Source: DATFTF01 sp963825175 (lineage in GTDB: Bacteria > Acidobacteriota > Thermoanaerobaculia > UBA5066 > Gp7-AA6). From it: a stretch of 64,000 nt of DNA. Shown here piece after piece: positions 26,891 to 35,800 of the stretch. Under the pieces are notes generated by a model. That model was not told the DNA's origin. It saw nothing but the letters and a program-made list of their open reading frames with translations, and made no database searches. Location of the stretch: contig CAWGSA010000002.1 in NCBI GenBank assembly GCA_963825175.1, forward strand, positions 2,108,001 to 2,172,000, in the 5' to 3' direction. Both the position numbers and the translations under genes were made by a program. Positions within the stretch are counted from its first letter, which is position 1. The number at the start of each line of letters is the position of its first letter.

Positions 26891-28036
26891 ATGCCCCAGG
26901 AGGACGTCCGCCGCAGCTCGCCGGACGTCTTTCTCCGGCTTCTCGAGAAGTCCCGCAAGGGCAAACTGAAAATTTACGTCGGCCACGCCGCGGGCGTGGG
27001 CAAGACCTACCAGATGCTCGAAGACGCCCACGCGTTGAAGACGCAGGGCGTCGACGTCGTCCTCGGCGTCATCGAGACGCACGGCCGCTCCGAGACAGAG
27101 GCGAAGATCGGCGACCTGGAAACAATTCCGCGGCGCTCGATCGAATACAAGGGCAAGACGTTCGAGGAGATGGATCTCCCGGCGATCCTCCGGAGAAGGC
27201 CCGAGGTCGTCCTGGTCGACGAGCTCGCGCACACCAATGTGCCCGGTGCGGAGAACGAAAAGCGCTATCAGGACGTCGAAGAGATCCTGGACGCCGGCAT
27301 CTCGGTCATGACCACGGTCAACATCCAGCACTTCGAGTCCCTCCAGGACCTTGTGACGCGCGTCACTCACATCGACGTGCGCGAGCGCGTTCCCGACCGG
27401 CTCCTGCGTCAGGCCGACACGCTCGTCAACGTGGACATTCCCTCCGAGGAGCTGCGGCAGAGACTGCAGGCCGGGAAGATCTATCCCAACGAGCGGATCA
27501 CGGCCGCTCTCGAGAACTTCTTCACCGAGGAGAATCTGGCCTCGCTGCGGGAGCTCGCCATGCGCCAGATCGCCGACCGCCTGGAGGCGGAGCGCCGCGG
27601 GCCGGACCGCGCCGCGGCGGGGGAACCCGTTCCGGTGGGAACCAAGGTCATGGTCGCGATGTCCTCCAACGCCGACACGACGCGTCTGCTCCTGCGCCGC
27701 GCCTCGACGATCGCGGGCCGTCTGAATACCAACTGGTTTGCCGTCTACGTGCGTACGCCGCGGGAAAGCCCGCAGCGGATGAGCGCGCGCGAGCACCGGC
27801 AGCTCTCCGAGAACGTGACCCTGGCCATGGAGCTCGGCGCCAAGGTGGTCTGGCTGACCGGCGAGGACGTTGCGGGAGAGCTTCTGAGGTTCGCCCGCGA
27901 AAACGGAATCACCCTCGTGCTCTTCGGAAAGACACGGCGGCCCTTCTGGCGCCGTCTGATGCAGTCGAGTCCGATCGACGCCATCGCCCGCATCGGAACG
28001 GGCGTGGACGTCTACGAGATCGAAACGGCGGAGTAA
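26891..28036 (+). CDS. stand-alone KdpD N-terminal domain plus USP-like domain
   Basis: 381 residues equal to the cytoplasmic front half of KdpD only. Residues about 20-230 are the KdpD domain, with the Walker-A-like GHAAGVGKTYQML (usual GAAPGVGKT; Ala replaces Pro), VVLGVIETHGR, the Walker-B-like VVLVDELAHTNVPG, TTVNIQHFESL and NVDIPSEELRQRL. Residues about 250-378 are the USP-like domain reported to bind c-di-AMP in some KdpD proteins, ending LVLFGKTRRPFWRRL. No membrane or kinase part follows. Short KdpD proteins of this length are known in Anabaena and Deinococcus. The complementary half is encoded at 14236-15681. It is head-to-head with the ABC transporter and tail-to-tail with the KimA-like gene. 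Confidence 0.9.
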   Translation: MPQEDVRRSSPDVFLRLLEKSRKGKLKIYVGHAAGVGKTYQMLEDAHALKTQGVDVVLGVIETHGRSETEAKIGDLETIPRRSIEYKGKTFEEMDLPAILRRRPEVVLVDELAHTNVPGAENEKRYQDVEEILDAGISVMTTVNIQHFESLQDLVTRVTHIDVRERVPDRLLRQADTLVNVDIPSEELRQRLQAGKIYPNERITAALENFFTEENLASLRELAMRQIADRLEAERRGPDRAAAGEPVPVGTKVMVAMSSNADTTRLLLRRASTIAGRLNTNWFAVYVRTPRESPQRMSAREHRQLSENVTLAMELGAKVVWLTGEDVAGELLRFARENGITLVLFGKTRRPFWRRLMQSSPIDAIARIGTGVDVYEIETAE

Positions 28037-28081
28037 CCGCGGCGTCCGGACGGCCCCGAGAAGGGACCGCCTGCCTTCGGC

Positions 28082-28127
28082 GCCTGACGCCTCACGCCTG
28101 ACGCCTCACGCCTGACGCCTCACGCCC
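28082..28127 (+). repeat. 7-bp-period repeat block (GCCTGAC/GCCTCAC)
   Basis: Six and a half heptamers alternate strictly GCCTGAC, GCCTCAC, so the period is also 14. Located between two convergent genes and ending one base before the stop codon of the potassium permease gene. Same word family as the blocks at 4056 and 5537-5990. Confidence 0.85.
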
Positions 28128-28128
28128 T

Positions 28129-30135
28129 CTACGACGCCTTGCGGAGCTTGCGGCTGCGCCGGAGGACGCGGATCGGCAGCACGATAGCCTGAAGGCCGGC
28201 GAACTGGAGTCGCCGCTGGATGGCGAAGGCGGTCTCGTTGTGCAGCAGGCGGTGATAGAAGCGGTCGTTCTCGAAGACGAGCTGTCCGAGATAGAAGATC
28301 GAGCGGGGGAACTCCTCCCGGACCTTCTCGCAGAGCTGCACGGCCTGTTCGACCGCCTCGGTGCCGATTCCATATCGGTAGTCGGCGCGAAATCCAAGGC
28401 TGTGGGCGAAGGCCTCGTACTTTTCCAGCTCTTCGATGGTCTGTCGCTTGAGGGCCTCGAGCTCCGCTTCTCCTTTGAAGCGGGCCGAGTCGATCACTCC
28501 CACGGATGCGAAGAGATAGTTCTTGTACTGGTGGGGAAAAAGATTCTGGACCGAGAGCACCATGTGAACGCCGAGCCCGGAGAACCCGTTGACGAGCATG
28601 ACTGCCACCGGTTCCTCCCTGGGAATCGCCTCGGGCGGCGTGGCATGGGGTCGGACAGGGATGTTCAGCAGGGCCTCGTCCAGCCGTCGAAGCTGCTCGC
28701 GGACGCTCGCATAGTGCCGCTTGATCAGGAAGGCGACGGCGATGAACGAGGACGTCACGACGACGGTCACCCAGCCTCCTTCCGTGAACTTCTCGACGAT
28801 GCTGACGATCAAAATGGAGAGGCACATCGTCAGACCAGTTCCATGGATGGCAAGGTTGCGCCGCCAGCTCGTGTGATTCGGATCGCGCCGGGTGCGAATC
28901 CAGTAACGGGACATTCCGAGCTCGGTCAGCGTGAAGGTCAGAAAGACGTTGATGGAGTACATCAGCACCAGAAGATCCGAGGCCCCGTGCGAGTACATCA
29001 GGACGCCGATCGCGCCCAGTCCCATGAGGAAAATGCCATTGTTGGTGACCAGACGATCGGACAGCTGCGCGAACCGGTGAGGAACCCAGGAGTCGACGGC
29101 CATGTTCGCGAGAATCCGCGGCCCATCGAGAAAGCCGGTCTGAGCCGCGACGAAGAGAAGAGCGCCCTCCGAAACCAGCGTGACGATCACCAGGTAGGGG
29201 CCGATGTGAAGACCACCGATGCGCCAGGGACCGAAGAGAGTGCTGGCCAGAACGGCGTTCAACGTCTTGCCCTCGACGGGGACGGCGTGGATGAGCATGT
29301 AGCAGAAGAGGATTCCGCCGGCGGTGAACGCGAGAGACAGGGCCATGTAAAGCATCGTCTTCTTGGCGTTGTGGACGCGCGGCTCGCGCAGGATCTGGAC
29401 ACCGTTGGACACCGCTTCGATGCCCGTATAGGTGCCTCCGCCGAGAGAATAGGCCCGGAGCAGGATGAAAAGGGTCGGGAGAATCCCCAGGGTGGAGGAG
29501 GTTCTCCTCGCCTCCATTCCCGCGTTGCGAAGGACCTCGGGAAGACCGGTCAGATGGACCGAGAGGCCGTAGGTGATCAGCACGAAATGGGTGGCGACGA
29601 AGACCAGAAAAATCGGCAGCATGAAGGTGACGGATTCCCGGACGCCGCGAAGATTCAAGACGATGAGAAAGAGAAGCACGAAGACTTCGGTCAGGAGCTT
29701 GGCGTGGAGCCAACCGTGGGGCAGGAAGCTGAAGATCGCGTCGCAGCCGGTCGCGACCGAGACGGTGATGGTCAGTATGTAGTCGACGATCAGAGCGCAT
29801 CCGGAGACGACCCCGAAGCGCGGGCCCAGGAGCTTCGTGGCGACCAGGTATCCGCCTCCGCCGCCAGGAAAGTGCTCGATCAGGAGGCTGTAGGCGAAGG
29901 AGATGATGAACACCGTCGCCGCCGTCATGAGCGTCAGGAAAACGGCGAGGTAGACGTGGTGGCCGAGCGCCTTGAAGGCTTCCTCCGGCCCGTACGAGGA
30001 GGAGGACAACCCGTCGGCCCCAAGGCCGACCCACGCAAGGAACGCGACGAGGGAAACATTGTGGAAGACTCGGGGGTCCATCGGGTCTCGCGGCTTTCCC
30101 ACCACGATGTGCTTGAGGGTCCGACCCGTCGTCAA
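28129..30135 (-). CDS. APC-superfamily potassium transporter, KimA-like
   Basis: 668 residues, about twelve membrane helices (residues 25-480) followed by a cytoplasmic C-terminal domain of about 190 residues. The start of the membrane part (GLGADGLSSSSYGPEEAF, then HFPGGGGGYLVATKLLGPRFGVVSG) and the overall length fit KimA/YdaO, the high-affinity proton-coupled potassium importer of Bacillus, better than amino-acid permeases. The start is TTG at 30135: an in-frame stop lies shortly upstream and no ATG or GTG precedes the first helix. A strong promoter lies 170 bases upstream. Convergent with the KdpD N-terminal gene, extending the potassium theme. Amino-acid transport cannot be ruled out from sequence. 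Confidence 0.75.
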   Translation of the reverse strand: MTTGRTLKHIVVGKPRDPMDPRVFHNVSLVAFLAWVGLGADGLSSSSYGPEEAFKALGHHVYLAVFLTLMTAATVFIISFAYSLLIEHFPGGGGGYLVATKLLGPRFGVVSGCALIVDYILTITVSVATGCDAIFSFLPHGWLHAKLLTEVFVLLFLIVLNLRGVRESVTFMLPIFLVFVATHFVLITYGLSVHLTGLPEVLRNAGMEARRTSSTLGILPTLFILLRAYSLGGGTYTGIEAVSNGVQILREPRVHNAKKTMLYMALSLAFTAGGILFCYMLIHAVPVEGKTLNAVLASTLFGPWRIGGLHIGPYLVIVTLVSEGALLFVAAQTGFLDGPRILANMAVDSWVPHRFAQLSDRLVTNNGIFLMGLGAIGVLMYSHGASDLLVLMYSINVFLTFTLTELGMSRYWIRTRRDPNHTSWRRNLAIHGTGLTMCLSILIVSIVEKFTEGGWVTVVVTSSFIAVAFLIKRHYASVREQLRRLDEALLNIPVRPHATPPEAIPREEPVAVMLVNGFSGLGVHMVLSVQNLFPHQYKNYLFASVGVIDSARFKGEAELEALKRQTIEELEKYEAFAHSLGFRADYRYGIGTEAVEQAVQLCEKVREEFPRSIFYLGQLVFENDRFYHRLLHNETAFAIQRRLQFAGLQAIVLPIRVLRRSRKLRKAS

Positions 30136-30303
30136 GCTGGTGGCCTTTCTCTCTCGCGTCCGCGAATCGAGCCCGGGCGGCCGCAGCGAGGCGGTCCAAG
30201 ACCGTCACGCCCTCCCCGCAGTGCGGCCTGCACGCAGCAAGGGGCCTCGACCGAGTTCTTGAGGGTGCTGGGCAAGGTCGTAGGCCCTTCCGGGCGGCGG
30301 GTG

Positions 30304-30332
30304 ATTATCCGGAGGGCATTCGAGCAAGTCAA
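30304..30332 (-). promoter_or_regulatory. sigma70-type promoter for the KimA-like gene
   Basis: On the minus strand TTGACT, a 17-base spacer and GATAAT: the best sigma70 match noticed in the window. It leaves a leader of roughly 160 bases before the TTG start, in contrast to the leaderless genes. The leader is GC rich with several possible stems; it does not show the conserved c-di-AMP (ydaO) riboswitch core that I would recognise. Confidence 0.6.
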
Positions 30333-30369
30333 CCGCATCCGGGCGGCCGCCCCCCTTGCAGGGGCCTTC

Positions 30370-30399
30370 TTGCAACACAGGCCGGAATCGGCCTATCCT
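30370..30399 (+). promoter_or_regulatory. possible promoter of the small gene at 30432
   Basis: TTGCAA, 18 bases, TATCCT, on the plus strand, back to back with the KimA-like promoter. The spacer holds the inverted repeat AGGCCGGAATCGGCCT. Confidence 0.35.
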
Positions 30400-30431
30400 T
30401 GACGGTCTAAGAACGCGAAACATCGATCATC

Positions 30432-30767
30432 GTGGAGAAGCGTCACATGCCCGGCGTCGTGCGCGAGAGAACCTCGCGGCTGACCGGAAGCCGCGTCTCG
30501 ACCGCCATCGTCTTTGACCGCGACTTCGAAGCGTCGGAGCGCGACTCCTTCTATCGACTCGCAGGGGACGAGACGCCGCTGCCCGAAGATTTCGAGATCG
30601 AGGGCCGCGTCGTGCGGTACGAATGCGAGGCGGAAGACGCGGAGAAGTGGCGGCTGGCGCTGGAGATCTATCTGGTCAAGACCTTCCGGGAGCACCCGCC
30701 CACTCCGCCGCGGCGCGCCACGGGAATCCGCAACCGGGCCGGTTTCCGCAAGCTCCATCTGGGGTAG
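30432..30767 (+). CDS. hypothetical protein, about 106-111 residues
   Basis: Not recognised. A small, charged, soluble protein with no signal or membrane helix: RVSTAIVFDRDFEASERDSFYRLAG, LPEDFEIEGRVVRYECEAEDAEKW and LALEIYLVKTFREHPPTPP. The clean frame and balanced acidic/basic content suggest a real gene. Start is GTG 30432 or ATG 30447. It is divergent from the potassium permease gene and followed after 157 bases by a response regulator gene. Confidence 0.5.
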   Translation: MEKRHMPGVVRERTSRLTGSRVSTAIVFDRDFEASERDSFYRLAGDETPLPEDFEIEGRVVRYECEAEDAEKWRLALEIYLVKTFREHPPTPPRRATGIRNRAGFRKLHLG

Positions 30768-30924
30768 CGCCGGAGGGTGGACCGCGGCGCTAAGGCTCCG
30801 GGTCCTCCGTCGGCCGGCCCCTGACTAAAAAAAATCGAGAAAGTTTGTAGCGTTTTCCCCTCTTTGCCGCCACTCCTTAAGGGGGCCTCGGCGCACCGGC
30901 GAACTGCGGTCCAAGGGGGAGCGT

Positions 30925-31317
30925 GTGGACAACGCGAGAAATGCTCAGGTTCTGGTCGTCGAGGACGACGCGGACCTGCGGGAGGCCATCCGCCAGGTTC
31001 TGGAGGAGGAAGGGTATCGGGTCCGTTCCGCGGCCGACGGTGAGGAGGCTCTGAGGATCCTGGAGAGTGAGGAAGTCCCCTGTCTGATTCTCCTGGACCT
31101 CATGATGCCGGGCATGAACGGCTGGGAGTTCCTGGAACGCAAGAGCCGGGACGAGCGCCTCGGTGGGTGTCCGGTGGTCGTGGTGTCGGCCTTTCTCGAG
31201 CGTCCCCCGGCCGGCCTGCCCGCGTTCGCGGCCCCGCATCTGAAAGTGGACGGCGTCATCCGCAAGCCGCTCGATCTCGACGAGCTCATGGACGCCGTGG
31301 CGAGCCGGTGCCCGTAG
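30925..31317 (+). CDS. single-domain response regulator
   Basis: Receiver-only protein of 130 residues (CheY-like). Acidic cluster E13/D14/D15, phospho-acceptor D58 in LILLDLMMPGMNGWEFL, a Ser in VVVSAF and Lys in IRKPLDLDELM. No output domain. GTG start after GGGGGAGC. An AT-rich stretch (CTAAAAAAAATCG) 90 bp upstream may belong to its promoter. No kinase gene is adjacent, so the partner is unknown. Its stop codon is followed immediately by the 0.7-kb repeat array. Confidence 0.88.
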   Translation: MDNARNAQVLVVEDDADLREAIRQVLEEEGYRVRSAADGEEALRILESEEVPCLILLDLMMPGMNGWEFLERKSRDERLGGCPVVVVSAFLERPPAGLPAFAAPHLKVDGVIRKPLDLDELMDAVASRCP

Positions 31318-32050
31318 CACGTCGCTTCCGCTTGTTCGGGATCTGCGCCTGCGGCGCACCGGTGGTCCGCTCGGCCGGATGCGGCCTCGACGGCCCGCCT
31401 GATCCCTCGCTGCGCTCACGCTCCCGCGGCGCGCGCCTCCTCCCCTCTGGGAGACTTCGCGCGCCGCGAACCAGGGCTGGCCCGACTGAGGACTGCGGAC
31501 CGAGGACTGAGGACTCGGGAGGCTGACGCCGCACCGGGCCGACACTCTGAGGGGTCACGTCGCTTCCGCTTGTTCAGGATCTGCGCCTGCAGCGCACTGG
31601 CACGTCGCTTCCGCTTGTTCGGGATCTGCGCCTGCGGCGCACCGGCGGTCCGCTCGGCCGGATGCGGCCTCGACGGCCCGCCTGATCCCTCGCTGCGCTC
31701 ACGCTCCCGCGGCGCGCGCCTCCTCCTGCGATGACTCGGGAGACTTCGCGCGCCGCGAACCGGGGGCTCCAAAGACGTGCGGGCAATCCTGGCCTCCAGC
31801 ACGTCGCTTCCGCTTGTTCGGGATCTGCGCCTGCGGCGCACTGGCACGTCGCTTCCGCTTGTTCGGGATCTGCGCCTGCGGCGCACCGGCGATCGGCTCG
31901 GCCGGACGCGGCCTCGACCGCTCGCCTGATCCCTCACTCGCTCTCGCTCCCGCGGCGCGCGCCTCCTCCCCTCTGGGAGACTTCGCGCGCCGCGAACCAG
32001 GGCTGGCCCGACTGAGGACTGCGGACCGAGGACTGAGGACTCGGACATGA
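31318..32050. repeat. composite intergenic repeat array, 45-bp and ~200-bp units
   Basis: The 45-bp module beginning GTCGCTTCCGCTTGTTC occurs five times (31321, 31559, 31604, 31803, 31848). Three copies are followed by a longer module with conserved GATCCCTC and CTCCCGCGGCGCGCGCCTCCTC, then a TTCGCG-CGC-CGCGAA palindrome. Two of these end in identical exact heptamer runs GACTGAG GACTGCG GACCGAG GACTGAG GACTCGG (31484-31518 and 32010-32044). The 45-bp module contains the hairpin TGCGCC-TGC-GGCGCA. No gene is supported in the stretch; it lies between convergent genes. Confidence 0.9.
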
Positions 32051-32072
32051 GAGCATCCTGGCCCCGCCTGGC

Positions 32073-32813
32073 TCACCGGATGGACTGACCCCCGTCGACG
32101 CGAAGGATCTGGCCGGTCACGAAGGCTGGGCCGGCCAGAAGGAAAAGGACTGTCTGGGCGATGTCGTCGGGGTCGCCGTTTCGCTGGAGGAGTGTCTTCT
32201 TGGCGTAACGTGCCGCGTCTTCCGGCGCCGTGCCCTGGGGCACGAGGATGGTGCCCGGCGCGATGCCGTTGACCGAGACGTTCGGTGCGAGCTCGGCGGC
32301 CAGGGCCCGGACCAACCCTTCCACGGCGGCCTTGGAGACGGCGTGGGCAAGATAGCCCGGGGGTGGCTCGGCGGCCATCAGATCGGAGAGGAGCACCACC
32401 CGGCCTCGGCGGGAGACGAGCTGGGGCGCGGCTTCGCGCGCGAGCAGAAACCCCGCCCGGGCGTTCACGTTCATGGCATCGTCCCACGTCTCCTCGGTCG
32501 TGGCATCGAGGGGTGAGCGATGAAAGTTGGATGCGGAGTGGACGAGGTCGTCGAGGCCGCCGAACTCGCGAACCGCCGCTCGGACCAGCGCGCGGCACTC
32601 CTCGGGTTGGGCGAGATCGGCGCGCAGCGCCACCGACCTTCGCCCGAGCTCCCGGATCCGTCGGGCCGTGTCCTGCGCCGGACCAGACGAGGACCGATAG
32701 TGGACGGCGACGTCGGCCCCCGCGCCGGCCAGGGCCAGCGCGATCGCGCGTCCCACGCGAACGGCGCCGCCGGTCACCAGGGCCACCCGTCCGGACAGAG
32801 GAGAATCGGTCAT
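32073..32813 (-). CDS. short-chain dehydrogenase/reductase, pteridine-reductase-like
   Basis: Rossmann-fold NADPH oxidoreductase of 246 residues. The glycine motif is TGGAVRVG, i.e. TGxxxRxG, which marks pteridine reductases (PTR1/FolM type) rather than ordinary SDRs (TGxxxGxG). Also present: SASNFHRSPL, the N of VNARAGF and the PG segment with NGIAPGTI. The catalytic Tyr of YxxxK is His here (HAVSK). A TAC-to-CAC change would explain this, so it may be a genuine variant or an error. On the minus strand TACGAT lies six bases before the ATG. Dihydropterin or dihydrofolate reduction is the likely role if active. Confidence 0.82.
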   Translation of the reverse strand: MTDSPLSGRVALVTGGAVRVGRAIALALAGAGADVAVHYRSSSGPAQDTARRIRELGRRSVALRADLAQPEECRALVRAAVREFGGLDDLVHSASNFHRSPLDATTEETWDDAMNVNARAGFLLAREAAPQLVSRRGRVVLLSDLMAAEPPPGYLAHAVSKAAVEGLVRALAAELAPNVSVNGIAPGTILVPQGTAPEDAARYAKKTLLQRNGDPDDIAQTVLFLLAGPAFVTGQILRVDGGQSIR

Positions 32814-32819
32814 GCCACA

Positions 32820-32825
32820 ATCGTA
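32820..32825 (-). promoter_or_regulatory. -10-like box of a probable leaderless promoter (SDR gene)
   Basis: TACGAT, six bases, then the ATG at 32813 on the minus strand. Confidence 0.45.
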
Positions 32826-32884
32826 ACCTTTCGTTGGCGACGGCCGTATTTCGGGTGATTGGCTTGCCGATACCGAGGAAAGCG

Positions 32885-35800
32885 ATGAAGAAGTCGTGGG
32901 CTGGTCTTCTCCTGCCGATCTGCGGTCTGCTGCTGGCCCCCGCCGCCCGGGCCGGTTCCGTCGGCGGGCGTCTCCTCGACCCGTCCGGCCATCCCATCGC
33001 GGGCGCGCGCGTCGCGTGGTTCCCCTACCGCGACGAAGACCAGAGCCTGCTCGATCAGGCGACGGGGAAGGAGCCAGCGCCTCTGGGTGAGACGAAGACG
33101 GACGCGTCGGGGAATTTCCGCGTCGCCCTGGACAAGCCGGGACTCTCGGTCGCGTTGCGGATCGAGCCGGCGGGTTTTCCGCAGGCGCGGTTCTCCGGTC
33201 CCTTCGAATCAAGCGAGGACGTTTCTCTTTTCGAAGTCCAGGTTCCGGCCGCCCAGAAGGCCGCCGGAACGGTGGTGGACGAGGCGAGCCAGCCGGTGGG
33301 CGGAGTGCGCGTTCTGGCCCTCTCCAGCGAGATCCTCGCCCAGGGCGACGAGCGGTTCCTTGCCGAGACCCGCACGCTCGCCGACGGCTCTTTCACCATG
33401 CCGGACGCGCCGGAAGGGCCCCGCGTGCTTCTGGCGCTGGCCGAGGGCTTCGTGCGCTCGCCGCATCTTCAGATCGACGCCGCCCGCGACGAGCGCATCG
33501 TCGTGAAACGGGGCGGCTCCGTCCGCGGCATTCTTCTGGACGCCGCGGGCCAGCCCGTCGCCGGCGCGATCGTCACGGCCGGCGACCTGGCCGGCGTCAC
33601 GGACTCCGCCGGCCGCTACGAGATCGCCGGGCTGGCCGCGGGAAGCCAGCACGTCGCGACGGTCTGGAAGGACGACTTCGCCGCCCGGGCCGATGCCGTC
33701 CGAGTCCAAAAAGGGCAGGCGACCCAGGTTCCCCTCCGCCTTGCACGCGCGGCTTCGATCGCCGGCAGCGTTGTCGAAGAGAGGACGAAGAAGCCGATCG
33801 CGGGAGCCCGGATCAAGGCCTTCACGCTGGGAGGCGGCCCGTTCGGCCGCCGTGCCCCGTCCGAACGCCCGGTGAAGAGCGACGCGCGCGGCCGCTTCCG
33901 CCTGCCCGGCCTCGCCAGCAGACCCTACCGGATCGAAGCGGCCAGGGACGGATACATCGCTTCTTCGATCGAGAACGTCGCGACGTCCCTGACACGACCG
34001 GGGTCGGCGAATCTCGCGCTGCGCCGCGCGGCAAGCCTCACCGGAAAGGTCGTCGATGAGAAGGGCCTCGCGGTGGTCGGCGCCCGCGTCTCGCTGGCGC
34101 AGGAGTTCAACCTGCGCATGGTGCGGCGCCGTGGACTCGCCGCCGCGGCGGCGGCTCTTCTGGGCGGCGGAATCCTGACCGGCCCGGACGGGGCGTTCCG
34201 GATGCGCAACATCGCGCCCGAGCGCAATCTGGAAGTGGAGGCGAGCAAGACCGGCTTCGCCACGGCCCGTCAGCCGGGCATAACCCTGAAGGCGGGCGAC
34301 GCCTTGACCGGGGTCTCATTGATCCTGCGCAAGGGCCTCGCCGCGCGGGGCCGCGTCGTGGATTCCGCGGGGCAGCCGGTTGCCGGCGCGGAATTGCGGC
34401 TGGCGATGCGTGAAGGCGGCGGCGCGCGCGGAGCCCAATTTCAGATGCGCGTGATGGGCATGGATCGGCAGAAGCCGGACGCCGTGTCCGGCGGCGACGG
34501 CAGCTTCGTGGTGGCCGGCCTCTCTCCCGGGCAGTACGCCGGCGTGGTCTCGCGGGAAGGCTTCGCCCGCAAGAGCGTGCCCTCGCTCGAGGTCAAGGCG
34601 GAAGGCGAGAACGTCTGGGCGCCGATCGCGCTGACCCCGGGCGTCGCGCTGGCCGGTCAGGTGAGGGATTCCGCGGGGCTGGCGATCCCCGGCGCGCAGA
34701 TCCTGGTGATCGACCCGGGCGGAGGCGGCCGCCCGCTGGACACGAGCTCCGGGCCGGACGGAAAGTTCCAGGTCGGCGGGCTGACCGCCGATCATCCGCT
34801 GATGCTCAACGTCACCGCCGACGGATATGCCGCGGCGCAGCGCAATGCCACGCCTCCGGCGCAGGACCTGGCGATCGTGCTCAAGAGCGCGGCGACGATC
34901 CGAGGGCGCGTCGAGGACGCGGAGTCGAAGAATCCGGTCACGGACTTCACGGTCGGAACGCGGGCCGCCGGCGGCGGCCGGTTCGTCATTCAGATCGGGA
35001 GCAGCGGCGGCGATCAGCCCGTGCACGCCGATGACGGTTCGTTCGAGTTGGGCAGCGTCGCCCCCGGCAAGTGGACGGTGCACGTCTCGGCCTCCGGGTA
35101 TCGCCCGGCCGACGTCTCCGGCGTCGAGGTGGCGGAAGGAGCGGTCAAGGAAGGCGTCGTCGTGTCCTTGAAGAAGGGGGGCGGCCTCGCCGGCCGCGTC
35201 CTCGACCCCCAGCTGGGGACCGGAGTCGCCAATGCGAGCGTGTCGTATCAGTCCTCGGGATCCGGCGGCGGGATGGGGGGAGGAGCTGGGGTGTTCGCTC
35301 GGATGGGAGGAGGCAACAACGCCACGACGACCGACGCCGACGGCCGGTTCTCCTTCGACGGAACGCCGGACGGGAAGATCATGGTGACCGCCACCCATCC
35401 GGACTTTCTCGACGTGACGCAGGAGGTCGACCTCTCCAAGCAGTCGACCGTCGACCTGACCCTGGGAACGGGAGGGAGCATCGCCGGAGAGGTGGTGGGC
35501 CAGGACGGGCGAACGCCGATGCCGGGTGCGCAGGTGTCGCTCAACACGGAAGGCGATGCCCAGTTCCGGTTCGGAGGGGGCGACTCGGCCCGGTCGGACG
35601 GCGCGGGGGGCTTCCTGTTCGAGCATCTCCAGGCCGGCCGGTACCAGCTCACGGCTCAGAGCAGCGACGGAAAGACGATCAACCAGGAAGTGTCGCTCGC
35701 CGACGGGCAGCGAATGACCGGAGTCCTTCTGCAGATGGCGACGGGAACCCTGGTGCAAGGAACCGTCTCCGGTCTTCCGGCAGGCCGTCTGGGCGGAGTC

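Noticed and set aside
30136..30300. c-di-AMP (ydaO) riboswitch in the KimA-like leader
   Set aside because: Considered because of Bacillus kimA, but the conserved core sequences were not recognisable by eye; left as a leader of unknown structure.
31416..32048. Minus-strand frame of about 210 codons through the repeat array
   Set aside because: Arg/Ser/Pro-rich translation of tandem repeats with no start context; repeats explain the openness.
31318..32050. CRISPR-like array
   Set aside because: Repeats are directly tandem or separated by other repeated modules, not unique spacers of uniform length; no cas genes.
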